39,170 nucleotides of DNA. It comes from Geminicoccus harenae. GTDB taxonomy: Bacteria; Pseudomonadota; Alphaproteobacteria; Geminicoccales; Geminicoccaceae. The DNA lies in the NCBI RefSeq assembly GCF_019800005.1, contig NZ_JABGCL010000035.1, forward strand, positions 1 to 39,170, read 5' to 3'. Every line of letters starts with the position of its first letter. Position 1 is the stretch's first letter. Shown here piece after piece: positions 1 to 7,074 of this stretch. A model generated the notes under the pieces. That model did no database searches. It saw only the letters and a list, made by a program, of their open reading frames with translations, and was not told the DNA's origin. Both the position numbers and the translations under genes were made by a program.

Positions 1-319
1 GCCTTCGTCCACATCTTCGACCGGGTTTGCGCAGAGCACAGCATCGAGCACCGCCTGACCAAGGTGAACCACCCTTGGACCAACGGCCAGGTCGAGCGCA
101 TGAACCGCACGATCAAGGACGCTACCGTCAAGCGCTACCACTACGACAGCCATGAACAGCTCCGGGTCCATCTGCAGCTGTTCGTGGACGCCTACAACCA
201 CGCCCGCCGGCTCAAGACCCTGCGCGGCCTGACCCCCTACGAATTCATCTGCCAGGTCTGGGCAAAAGAGCCCGACCGGTTCAGGCTCGATCCGTCACAC
301 CACATCCCGGGACCGTACA
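1..319 (+). mobile_element. Right end of an IS481-family insertion sequence
   Basis: The window opens inside this element; only its 3' part is present. It carries the transposase C-terminus and finishes in a terminal inverted repeat that, read inward on the minus strand from 319, is TGTACGGTCCCGGGATGTGG. The TGT start is usual for IS481-type ends. The next six bases (320-325, CCTAGC) fit the NCTAGN target preference known for IS481. GC content drops sharply just beyond it. The left end and the second copy of the target duplication lie outside the window, so the element's full length is unknown. Confidence 0.8.
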
Positions 320-324
320 CCTAG
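1..324 (+). CDS. IS481-family transposase, C-terminal fragment
   Basis: This is the C-terminal part of a DDE (rve-fold) transposase that cuts and joins the ends of its own insertion sequence. The frame is open from base 1, so the gene starts outside the window. The NHPWTNGQVERMNRTIKD segment around codons 22-39 contains the catalytic glutamate region of the integrase core, and the tail ending in HHIPGPYT is typical of IS481 family members. The last codon uses the element's terminal ACA plus host DNA, and the stop codon TAG (322-324) is supplied by the CTAG of the target site. Such use of target DNA for the stop is known in IS481 elements. The stop overlaps the 3' end of the opposing ATPase frame. 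Activity cannot be judged because the first two catalytic aspartates are not in view. Confidence 0.88.
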   Translation, partial: AFVHIFDRVCAEHSIEHRLTKVNHPWTNGQVERMNRTIKDATVKRYHYDSHEQLRVHLQLFVDAYNHARRLKTLRGLTPYEFICQVWAKEPDRFRLDPSHHIPGPYT

Positions 325-1563
325 CAGCCGAGACAGATTGGTATCATTATTTATTGAGGTTGCTTTCTCTTGGTTGTACCAGTCGCGAGCTGCCGCATGA
401 ACATCGTTCATGGTTATTTTGCGGCCGTAGGATTTTGTAGCAACTTTAGCCGCCAAGTTGAGAGCGTCCCGAGGAACTCCCTCCACTGCACGGACAAACT
501 CTTCAAACACTGGAAATTGCGTAAATATTGCTTGAATGAATTCATCACTGTTTCTGAACTGATGTCCAGTTGGGTCTGCACTTTCATAATGCTTAAAGAT
601 CAATGTTTTGAAAAAGTTAGTCGCATTATGCTGATTATTGTCAAATACTAGAAAGTCGTCCAAATTAAGATCGGCAGATAAATCTGCGCTAAGTTCAAGC
701 CCAATATATTCTCCTTGGTCTTTTATAATTGAAAACCGAAATCTGTGTTCGATAGCTGCAATTTTTAAAGTAATTCCATTAATGGGGGGTATTGTTCTCC
801 TCAAGAGATCGGCAAGGTAGGGTTGCAGATCGATAGGAACTTCGCTCCATTCATCAATGAGTATCCAGATGCGGGGTGCATTAAGAATGGCTAAAACGCT
901 TTCAATTGGTCCTCCGATATTGCCAAATGTGAGGTAGGCAGTCTCTTTGCCGGTGTGTTTTATGCGTGTTCCGGCGTCTTTCTGGACAGTACTTTCTGCT
1001 TTAAAGGCTGCATTTCCGCTTGCTGTGGCACCGATAGATACTCCTACGTTGAGGCCGGACATCTCTCTTGATGATGTGGTTGTATTGCTTTCATGTTCGG
1101 TCGAGCCTATAACTCGAACCGTAGAAATCGCATTATAAAGAGCATCAATGCGGGTAGTGATTTCTCCGGGATGTGGATGTGCATCAATTTTCTCAAGAGC
1201 CAGTTCCACAAGATCGTTATAAAGATGCTTAAGAACATCAATAATCAAGCTTGAAGCTCTCTCGGGAAAACTTCTGCTGTCATCAGAATATATCGATCCA
1301 TTTGAGCCAATTAAGCGTAAATCTATATAAATTGGCCGCTCATTACTTTCTAGTATTTGCCGAGACATAAATTTTAACGCATGAGTCTTTCCTGTTCCTC
1401 TGCGTCCAAATACGATTTGGTTATTCTTTGTGGAGAGGAGGTTAAACATTGGCGGGGAATCTACAAAAGGTGCGATGAGCGTTTCTTCAGTGGCCCGCTC
1501 GGCGCGTTGTGTAAAGCCTAGGAGTACTTTGTGGATAGCGAGAATTCTTTCGTTGTCACTCAT
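295..1563 (-). CDS. AAA-type P-loop ATPase (ORC/Cdc6-like), 3' end truncated by the insertion sequence
   Basis: Predicted cytoplasmic nucleotide-binding ATPase of unknown role. From the ATG at 1563 the protein has 422 residues. It shows a Walker A GRRGTGKT at about residues 53-60, a Walker B ILIDEW at about 235-240, and a C-terminal GVPRDALNL segment of the sensor-2 or winged-helix type seen in ORC/Cdc6-like ATPases. A TTG four codons upstream is an alternative start; neither has a strong ribosome site. The gene is far richer in A and T than its surroundings, which points to transfer. The last residues, from the GVRSRDVV tail on, are read from the insertion sequence, so the natural C-terminus is missing. 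From memory, relatives continue for roughly another hundred residues. No adjacent effector or partner gene is visible. A defence or mobile-element role would be a guess. Confidence 0.75.
   Translation of the reverse strand: MSDNERILAIHKVLLGFTQRAERATEETLIAPFVDSPPMFNLLSTKNNQIVFGRRGTGKTHALKFMSRQILESNERPIYIDLRLIGSNGSIYSDDSRSFPERASSLIIDVLKHLYNDLVELALEKIDAHPHPGEITTRIDALYNAISTVRVIGSTEHESNTTTSSREMSGLNVGVSIGATASGNAAFKAESTVQKDAGTRIKHTGKETAYLTFGNIGGPIESVLAILNAPRIWILIDEWSEVPIDLQPYLADLLRRTIPPINGITLKIAAIEHRFRFSIIKDQGEYIGLELSADLSADLNLDDFLVFDNNQHNATNFFKTLIFKHYESADPTGHQFRNSDEFIQAIFTQFPVFEEFVRAVEGVPRDALNLAAKVATKSYGRKITMNDVHAAARDWYNQEKATSINNDTNLSRLLGVRSRDVV
320..325. repeat. Target site (CCTAGC) of the IS481-type insertion
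   Basis: CCTAGC directly follows the ACA end of the insertion sequence and fits the NCTAGN six-base target reported for IS481. It should be one copy of the target duplication; the other copy would lie left of the window. Confidence 0.6.
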
Positions 1564-1885
1564 TCTGCCCGCCAACTAGCCTAAACATTTCTGAGAGGTT
1601 AGCGGTATTCTAGACGTGCGTCTCTGCTGGAAATTTGGTTCGGTGGCTAAATTGATCACGGCTGTTACAGGAGAGCCGCTCATTCGTGGGTTCCAGGTTG
1701 CTTGCTTGACGGCTGGCCTTGTGCGCCCTTAACGCTTCCTGCGAACAGCGGCCGTTAGTCACGTTGTTTGTGCGCATCGTTGTGGAAAGCCGTCAGTCGC
1801 ATCATCGCCACTTGTAGGCTTAACATCAGTCGTACAAAAGGCGCTGCAGCGCAGCTCAAGACCCTCCTCAGGGACAAAGGCAATC
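1564..1885. other. Intergenic region between the AT-rich island and the polyol dehydrogenase
   Basis: About 320 bases with no convincing gene. It must hold the promoters of the leftward ATPase and the rightward dehydrogenase, and the composition changes from AT-rich to GC-rich across it. No clear terminator, attachment site or RNA gene was recognised. Confidence 0.5.
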
Positions 1886-2938
1886 ATGGTCAAAGCTCTC
1901 GTTCTCGAAGAAAAGCTGAAGCTCAACCTGCGTGACATCGAGGTCGATGAGCAGCTCGGCCCGCGGGATGTCCGGATCCAGATGAAGACCGTGGGCGTGT
2001 GCGGCAGTGACGTGCACTATTATACCCATGGCGGGATCGGGCAGTTCATCGTGCGCGAGCCGATGATCCTGGGCCATGAGGCGTCGGGCGTGGTGATCGA
2101 AACCGGGTCGGAGGTCACGCATCTGAAGGTGGGCGACCGGGTGTGCATGGAGCCGGGCATTCCGGATCCGAACAGCCGGGCGTCCAGGCTGGGGCTGTAT
2201 AATCTCGATCCTGCCGTGCAGTTCTGGGCGACGCCGCCGGTGCATGGCTGCCTCCGGCCGACGCTGGTGTTCCCGGCGGACTATACGTTCAAGATCCCGG
2301 ACAACGTGTCGTTCGAGGCGGCGGCGATGGTCGAGCCGCTGGCGGTGGGCGTGCATGGCACGGTCAAGGCGCGGGTGACGCCGGGCGATACCGCGGTGGT
2401 GATCGGGGCGGGGCCGATCGGGCTCGTCACCGTGCTGGCGGCGTTCGCGGCCGGCTGCGCCAAGGTCTATGTCAGCGACATCGACGAGGGGAAGCTGGCG
2501 CTGGCGGAGAAGCTGGCCAAGGTGCCGGGCTCGGTGGTCGGCGTGAACGTGCGCGAGACCTCGGTGCAGGACGTGATGATGCGCGACACCCATGGCTGGG
2601 GTGCGGATGTCGTGTTCGAGTGCTCCGGCAACGAGAAGGCGGCGGCGCAGGTGTTCCAGCCGCTGCGGCCGGGTGGCTGCGTGGTGTTCATCGGCATGCC
2701 GCTGCACGACGTGGCCTATGACGTGCCGGGGGCGGCGCTGAAGGAGGCGCGGGTGGAGCATGTGTTCCGCTATGCGCATGTCTATCCGCGCTGCATCGCC
2801 ATGCTGGGCTCGGGCGCCATCGACGTGTCGCCGCTGATCACCGACAAGTTCCCGTTCGAGAAGAGTGTCGAGGCGTTCGAGTATGCCGCGACCTCGCCGA
2901 AGGGCTCGGTGAAGATCCAGATCGACATGCCGGACTGA
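1886..2938 (+). CDS. NAD-dependent xylitol/sorbitol-type dehydrogenase (zinc MDR family)
   Basis: Predicted cytoplasmic oxidoreductase that converts a polyol such as xylitol or sorbitol to the ketose with NAD. The 350-residue protein has the usual family length. It has the catalytic zinc region VGVCGSDVHYY (cysteine near residue 40), the GHEASG motif with the histidine ligand, and a Rossmann motif GAGPIGLV near 173-180. The lobe that normally carries four structural-zinc cysteines is replaced by PDPNSRASRLGLYNLDP, which has none, as known for a subset of bacterial xylitol dehydrogenases. ATPPVHGC follows, as in the sorbitol dehydrogenase group. The ATG at 1886 follows an AAAGGC stretch. It stands alone, with a palindrome after its stop. 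The exact polyol cannot be read from sequence. Confidence 0.85.
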   Translation: MVKALVLEEKLKLNLRDIEVDEQLGPRDVRIQMKTVGVCGSDVHYYTHGGIGQFIVREPMILGHEASGVVIETGSEVTHLKVGDRVCMEPGIPDPNSRASRLGLYNLDPAVQFWATPPVHGCLRPTLVFPADYTFKIPDNVSFEAAAMVEPLAVGVHGTVKARVTPGDTAVVIGAGPIGLVTVLAAFAAGCAKVYVSDIDEGKLALAEKLAKVPGSVVGVNVRETSVQDVMMRDTHGWGADVVFECSGNEKAAAQVFQPLRPGGCVVFIGMPLHDVAYDVPGAALKEARVEHVFRYAHVYPRCIAMLGSGAIDVSPLITDKFPFEKSVEAFEYAATSPKGSVKIQIDMPD

Positions 2939-2960
2939 GCCGCAGGTCTCGATCGTACTC

Positions 2961-2997
2961 CGTCGTGGTGGCCGGCCCCGGGCCGGCCATGACGATG
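2961..2997. repeat. Palindromic (REP-like) element or terminator after the dehydrogenase
   Basis: TGGCCGGCC (2969-2977) and GGCCGGCCA (2981-2989) form a perfect nine-base inverted repeat with a three-base loop. Flanking CGTCGT and ACGATG extend it with mismatches. It lies between two convergent genes and has no T-run, so it is either a REP-type intergenic palindrome or a bidirectional transcription stop. Confidence 0.55.
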
Positions 2998-3019
2998 GGG
3001 ACTGGATAGCCTGAGCTCG

Positions 3020-3403
3020 TCAGCGGTCCAGGTCGGCCTCGGCCTCCTGCAGTTCCCACTGCGCCTCGCGCAGGTCGCGCCGGGCGTCCTCGATGTCTTC
3101 CCAGTCACCCTCGCGCTCGGCGCGGGCCAGGTCCTCCTTGTCCTCCTCGACCTCGCGGCGCTTCTCCGCGACCCGCTCCTCGCGATCGGCGCGCAGCCTG
3201 GCGTCGTTGCACTTCTCCTTGGCCTCGACCAGCGCCTTCTGCAGGCCATCGGCCCGCGCGATCTCGCCGGCCGAGCGCGCCTCGTCGCGCTTGATCTCCA
3301 GGTCGGCGATCCGGGCAGCGCAGCCGCGCAGCTCCTGGGCATCGGCGGTGGCGGCAAGCGCCGGCAGGGCCAGGAGCGCAGTGGCGAGCAGCACGTACTT
3401 CAT
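3020..3403 (-). CDS. DUF1090 family periplasmic protein (YqjC-like)
   Basis: Small exported protein of unknown function. The 127-residue product begins with a cleavable signal peptide (MKYVLLATALLALPALAATADA). A predicted alpha-helical, strongly charged region follows, with two cysteines (CAARIADLEIKRDEA and KEKCNDARLRADREERVAEK) in the spacing seen in the Enterobacteria YqjC family. The C-terminal half is rich in E, R, D and A and probably coiled coil. A GGAG sits eight bases before the ATG. It is divergent from the aldo/keto reductase, with the two starts about 100 bases apart. Family membership is from pattern recognition; no role is established. Confidence 0.78.
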   Translation of the reverse strand: MKYVLLATALLALPALAATADAQELRGCAARIADLEIKRDEARSAGEIARADGLQKALVEAKEKCNDARLRADREERVAEKRREVEEDKEDLARAEREGDWEDIEDARRDLREAQWELQEAEADLDR

Positions 3404-3502
3404 CGTTGTTCTCCGAAGGGGAGGAGGCCGCGCCGGGGCTGGACCCGGGCGTACACTCGCATATAGCAGGGCGCGGGCGGACGCCCAGGAGGATCAGTGA
3501 CG

Positions 3503-4336
3503 ATGCAGCAGGTCGAACTGCCGGGTGGCGAGCGGGTGCCGGCGCTGGGGCAGGGCACCTGGTACATGGGCGAGCAGGTGGGCAGCCGGAAGGCGGAGGT
3601 GGCAGCACTGCGCCGGGGCATCGAGCTCGGCATGACGCTGATCGACACCGCCGAGATGTATGGCGAGGGCGGGGCGGAGATCGTGGTCGGCGAGGCGGTG
3701 GCCGGCCAGCGCGACGAGGTGTTCATCGTCAGCAAGGTCTATCCGCACAACGCTTCGGCCAAGGGCACGCAGGCTGCCTGCGAGCGCAGCCTGCAGCGGC
3801 TGAACACCGACCGGATCGACCTTTATCTCCTGCACTGGCGCGGCCGCTACCCGCTGGCCGAGACGGTGGCGGCGTTCGAGCGGCTCCAGCAGGACGGCAA
3901 GATCCGCCACTGGGGCGTGAGCAATCTTGATACGGACGACATGGAGGAACTGTTCGGCGTGCCGGGCGGGACGGCCTGTGCCGCCAACCAGATCCTCCTG
4001 AACCTGACCCGGCGCGGGCCGGAGTTCGACCTCTTGCCCTGGTGCCGCCAGCGCGGCGTGCCGGTCATGGCCTACAGCCCGATCGAGCAGGGGCGGCTGC
4101 CGGCGAGCCCGGCGTTGGACGAGGTGGCGCGGCGCCATGGCGTCGACCGGTTCACCGTGGCCCTGGCCTGGGTACTGCACCATCCGGGCGTGATCGCGAT
4201 CCCCAAGGCCAGCAGCCTTGCCCATGTGGCGGCGAACCGGCGGGCGGCCGACCTCCGGCTGGACGGGGAGGACCTGGCGCTGCTGGACCGGGCGTTCCCG
4301 CCGCCCCGCCGCAAGCGGCCGCTGGAGATGCTGTAG
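3503..4336 (+). CDS. Aldo/keto reductase
   Basis: Predicted cytoplasmic NADPH-dependent reductase of carbonyl compounds, of the AKR superfamily with a TIM-barrel fold. The catalytic tetrad is visible: Asp and Tyr in IDTAEMYG near residues 48-55, Lys in SKVYP near 79, and His in LLHW near 112. The C-terminal IPKASS motif, which binds the cofactor phosphate, is near 233. Length (277 residues) is typical. A GTG at 3497 is also in frame, but AGGAGG at 3487-3492 is ten bases from the ATG at 3503 and only four from the GTG, so the ATG is preferred. It resembles the DkgA/YeaE group; the substrate is unknown. Confidence 0.9.
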   Translation: MQQVELPGGERVPALGQGTWYMGEQVGSRKAEVAALRRGIELGMTLIDTAEMYGEGGAEIVVGEAVAGQRDEVFIVSKVYPHNASAKGTQAACERSLQRLNTDRIDLYLLHWRGRYPLAETVAAFERLQQDGKIRHWGVSNLDTDDMEELFGVPGGTACAANQILLNLTRRGPEFDLLPWCRQRGVPVMAYSPIEQGRLPASPALDEVARRHGVDRFTVALAWVLHHPGVIAIPKASSLAHVAANRRAADLRLDGEDLALLDRAFPPPRRKRPLEML

Positions 4337-4515
4337 AACCCTGTCCCGCACCCGACAGTGGCAGGCCGGCCGAGGTCCGGGCCTGTTCCAGGCTGCGGCC
4401 GGCTGTAGCCTGCGGTTACTCGGGCGGTTGTCGAATAGCCGGGCTGTTCACTTGGAGCGTGAGCAGGTTCTTTTCAGCCGACTGTCGGAAGTATCCTGGA
4501 AGTACTTGAATAGGG

Positions 4516-4953
4516 ATGTACATGTCACAGTGCGCCTCCGGTGCCGTTCTTGAACAATCATTTAAGTTGATCGGCCGGGAGGCGGGGGTTAGCGTCGGCG
4601 TCGACTTGGGCGGCCTGGAAGAGCATGGCCGGGCAGGTGCACGTGGGGCGCAACTACCAGCATGTGAACGGGCCATGGCGACCTTGAGGTCTGGTTCGGT
4701 ATCCTTGGGCGGGCCGGTAACGCGGCAGACGCTGGTGATCGAGCCCGAGATGGCCGGGATGCTGGTGCTCCTGCCGGACGAGCAGGTGCTGAGCAGCCAC
4801 CAGCGCGACGACGGCCGGATCGAGCTGACGATCGGGCCCAAGCCCAGGCGCAGGGCCGCGCCGTCGCTCTGGCCCTGGGTCGCGTTCGCCGTGGCCGGTA
4901 CTGCGGCCGGCGCGGTGCTGGCCCAGTTCGGCCGGCATCTCCTGCCGTTCTGA
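4516..4953 (+). CDS. Small hypothetical protein with one C-terminal membrane helix
   Basis: Unrecognised 145-residue protein. A hydrophobic stretch at the C-terminus (from about WPWVAFAVAG to residue 140), preceded by a basic KPRRRAA segment, predicts a tail-anchored inner-membrane protein with its N-terminus in the cytoplasm. The N-terminal 50 residues look low in quality as coding sequence, and an in-frame ATG at 4675 (MATLRSG) may be the true start. The upstream 180 bases hold no gene. It faces the phosphotransferase gene across a short hairpin. No function is assigned. Confidence 0.4.
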   Translation: MYMSQCASGAVLEQSFKLIGREAGVSVGVDLGGLEEHGRAGARGAQLPACERAMATLRSGSVSLGGPVTRQTLVIEPEMAGMLVLLPDEQVLSSHQRDDGRIELTIGPKPRRRAAPSLWPWVAFAVAGTAAGAVLAQFGRHLLPF

Positions 4954-4972
4954 ACCGGGAGGCCTGAAGGGA

Positions 4973-4988
4973 GCGGGCCGGAGCCCGC
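4973..4988. terminator. Hairpin between convergent genes
   Basis: GCGGGC (4973-4978) and GCCCGC (4983-4988) pair around a four-base loop in the 48-base gap between two converging genes. There is no clear T-run on either side, so a role as a bidirectional terminator is only likely. Confidence 0.4.
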
Positions 4989-5001
4989 CCCCGTCTCGCG
5001 C

Positions 5002-5949
5002 TCAGATCGAGCGCAGCCACCATTCCCAGCGCGGGTCCAGGATCACGGAGCGGGCGCGCGCCCACTTCCAGTCGCCGTATTTCTGGTAGTCGAAGTCCCA
5101 GTCGGTCAGCATCCGGTTCTGGATCGCCCAGCCGGCCCACTTGATGTCGGCCAGCGCCCGGCCGATCCAGACCCTGGCCACGATGTCCTGGCGGATCTCG
5201 CCGTAATAGGCCTCGATCAGCTCCAGCGAGCGCTGCTCGGTGAAGAACATCTCGCCCAGCAGCACGCCCAGCTCGTAGGCCCGCTCGTTGTTGGACGCGA
5301 ACTCGTAGTCCACGATCTTCATGGGCTTGCCCGGGCTGACCAGGAAGTTGCCGGGCATGGGATCGTTGAAGCAGGGCACCAGGTCCAATCCTGAGGCCAT
5401 GAACGCCTCCTTGGCCTTGCGGTACTGCTTCATCAGCCAGCGATAATCGTGGGGCAGCAGCGCGCCCAGCTGTTCGGCGTCGCGCCAGTGCTCCTCGATC
5501 ATCTCGAAGATGGTCTTGGTGAGGTCGAGCTTCGGCCCGGCGTTCAGCCGCCGGTAGCAGTCGATCACCGCCTCCTGGATCACCGGGTTCTCGAAGTCGG
5601 CATTGGTGCAGGCCTGGTAGCCTTCCAGGAACTCGTGGACCTCCAGCCCGTCGGACGGGTCGAAATGGATGACCTCGGGTGCCAGCCCCATCGCATGGGC
5701 GTTGACCGCCGCCTGGTGCGCCACCGCCCGGTCGATGAACTTCTCCGTGCCCGGGCCCGGCACCTTCACGAAGTAGCGGCGCTGGTGGCCGCTCACGCTG
5801 ATCAGCCAGTTGCGGTTGTTGATGCCGCCCACCAGCATCCGGTAGCGGATTTCGCCGCCATCGAACTGCGGCACCCGCCGGATCGCCACCTCGATCGCCT
5901 GCTCGTCGGCGGTGCGCGCCTCGCCCAGCAGCCGTTCCGTCGTCGTCAT
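5002..5949 (-). CDS. Choline-kinase-like phosphotransferase (APH superfamily), second of a tandem pair
   Basis: Predicted cytoplasmic kinase of the aminoglycoside phosphotransferase/choline kinase superfamily, 315 residues, using ATP to phosphorylate a small alcohol or amino-alcohol. The catalytic loop is CFNDPMPGNFLV near residue 204, with the catalytic Asp and the Asn kept but the usual His of the HND motif replaced by Phe. KIVDYEFASNNERAYELG near 223 supplies the metal-binding Asp, as in choline kinases. An ATP-binding lysine is seen in YFVKVPG. Its start codon overlaps the stop of the upstream kinase (TGATG), indicating translational coupling. The C-terminal QKYGDWKWARA matches the LKYGSWRFFHC of that kinase, so the two are paralogues. 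The substrate is unknown. Confidence 0.82.
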   Translation of the reverse strand: MTTTERLLGEARTADEQAIEVAIRRVPQFDGGEIRYRMLVGGINNRNWLISVSGHQRRYFVKVPGPGTEKFIDRAVAHQAAVNAHAMGLAPEVIHFDPSDGLEVHEFLEGYQACTNADFENPVIQEAVIDCYRRLNAGPKLDLTKTIFEMIEEHWRDAEQLGALLPHDYRWLMKQYRKAKEAFMASGLDLVPCFNDPMPGNFLVSPGKPMKIVDYEFASNNERAYELGVLLGEMFFTEQRSLELIEAYYGEIRQDIVARVWIGRALADIKWAGWAIQNRMLTDWDFDYQKYGDWKWARARSVILDPRWEWWLRSI

Positions 5950-6911
5950 CAGACCCTCCGCAGCCGCTCGGCAAAGCGCGGCTCGCGGACCGCCTGCCGA
6001 CAATGGAAGAAGCGCCAGCTCCCGTATTTGAGGAATTCGAGGCTGGGCCTGGTCGACACCTTGGCCAGGAGGAAGCCGATCAGCCCCCAGCGCAGATGGT
6101 CGGCGATGCCGTAGAGCATGGTCCGGGCGAACAGCGCCTCGTCCATGCTGCCATGCGCCATCAGGAAGATGCCGCGTGCCTCCGGCTCCTGCTGCGCCGC
6201 CTCGACGATGAAGCTGCCGAGATCGGCGAACGGGTCCATGTCGGCGGCCCGGTCCCAGTCGACCAGCAGGACCTGCTTGTCGGGACCTACTAGGAAGTTC
6301 GAGGCGTTGCCGTCGCCATGGGCAGGAACCAGGTCGAAGCCGGCCGCCAGGATCGCTCGCTCCGCATCCAGCACATTGTCGACCAGCCAGTCGATGTCCG
6401 CGGGCAGCGGCGCCTCGGCGCTGCGGCAGGCATCGTGGAAGCGGCGGATCTCGTCGAACACGCTCACCTGCCGGCCGAGGGAGCCGGTCTTGTGGAAGGC
6501 CTGGCGCTGGCGGATCAGGTTGGCCACGATCTCCGGGTCGCGCAGCCGGTCGAGCGTGCCGGTCCGGAAGCCGGCGCAGTCCTCCATCACCAGCGTGTCG
6601 TTGCCCAGATCGACCGCGTCGACCCTGGGGCCGATGCCGAGCCTGGCGGCGGTCTTGGCCGCGGCGAACGCGGTGCGGACCTCCACATAGTGGCCGGCAT
6701 CCGCGTGCATGGTCTTCACGTGCCGCCGGCTGCCGTCCGGCAGGGTCGCCTTGAAGTGGACGCCGTCGACGCCGTGCCAGCCGGGCGAGGCCAGCACGGC
6801 GAAGGCCGGTTCCAGCACGATCTGCACCTCGGCGGCATCCGACGCCTGTTCCGCCAGCAGGGCGGTGACGGCGGCGGTGGCGCGGCCCCGATCCGGGTCG
6901 AGCTCGCTCAT
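5949..6911 (-). CDS. Choline-kinase-like phosphotransferase (APH superfamily), first of a tandem pair
   Basis: Predicted cytoplasmic small-molecule kinase of 320 residues. The Brenner motif is HGDGNASNFLV near 210, followed by VLLVDWDRAADMDPFADLG with the metal-binding Asp. HVKTM near residue 64 is the probable ATP-binding Lys. A GGAGGA lies about ten bases before the ATG at 6911, which fixes the start. It is the first gene of a two-kinase operon and is divergent from an amidase across about 160 bases that should hold both promoters. A choline, ethanolamine or sugar substrate would be expected from the superfamily, but nothing in the sequence decides it. Confidence 0.82.
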   Translation of the reverse strand: MSELDPDRGRATAAVTALLAEQASDAAEVQIVLEPAFAVLASPGWHGVDGVHFKATLPDGSRRHVKTMHADAGHYVEVRTAFAAAKTAARLGIGPRVDAVDLGNDTLVMEDCAGFRTGTLDRLRDPEIVANLIRQRQAFHKTGSLGRQVSVFDEIRRFHDACRSAEAPLPADIDWLVDNVLDAERAILAAGFDLVPAHGDGNASNFLVGPDKQVLLVDWDRAADMDPFADLGSFIVEAAQQEPEARGIFLMAHGSMDEALFARTMLYGIADHLRWGLIGFLLAKVSTRPSLEFLKYGSWRFFHCRQAVREPRFAERLRRV

Positions 6912-7074
6912 CGGCGGCGGTTCCTCCAGGAGGGAAGCTGTTGTTGGGTTTGCTTCGATTTGGTCGGCACAGCCTAGGAAGGCTCGGCCGGCTCGCAAAG
7001 CCGATTCTGCCGGGCCTGCTTGACTTGCCGACCGTGGCGGCGGAGACCGGCAGCAGCGTGCGAAGGGTAGGGCG

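Noticed and set aside
4624..4686. Short frame beginning MAGQVHVGRNYQHVNG within the small membrane protein gene
   Set aside because: Only about 20 codons before a stop. It could be a remnant but cannot be supported.
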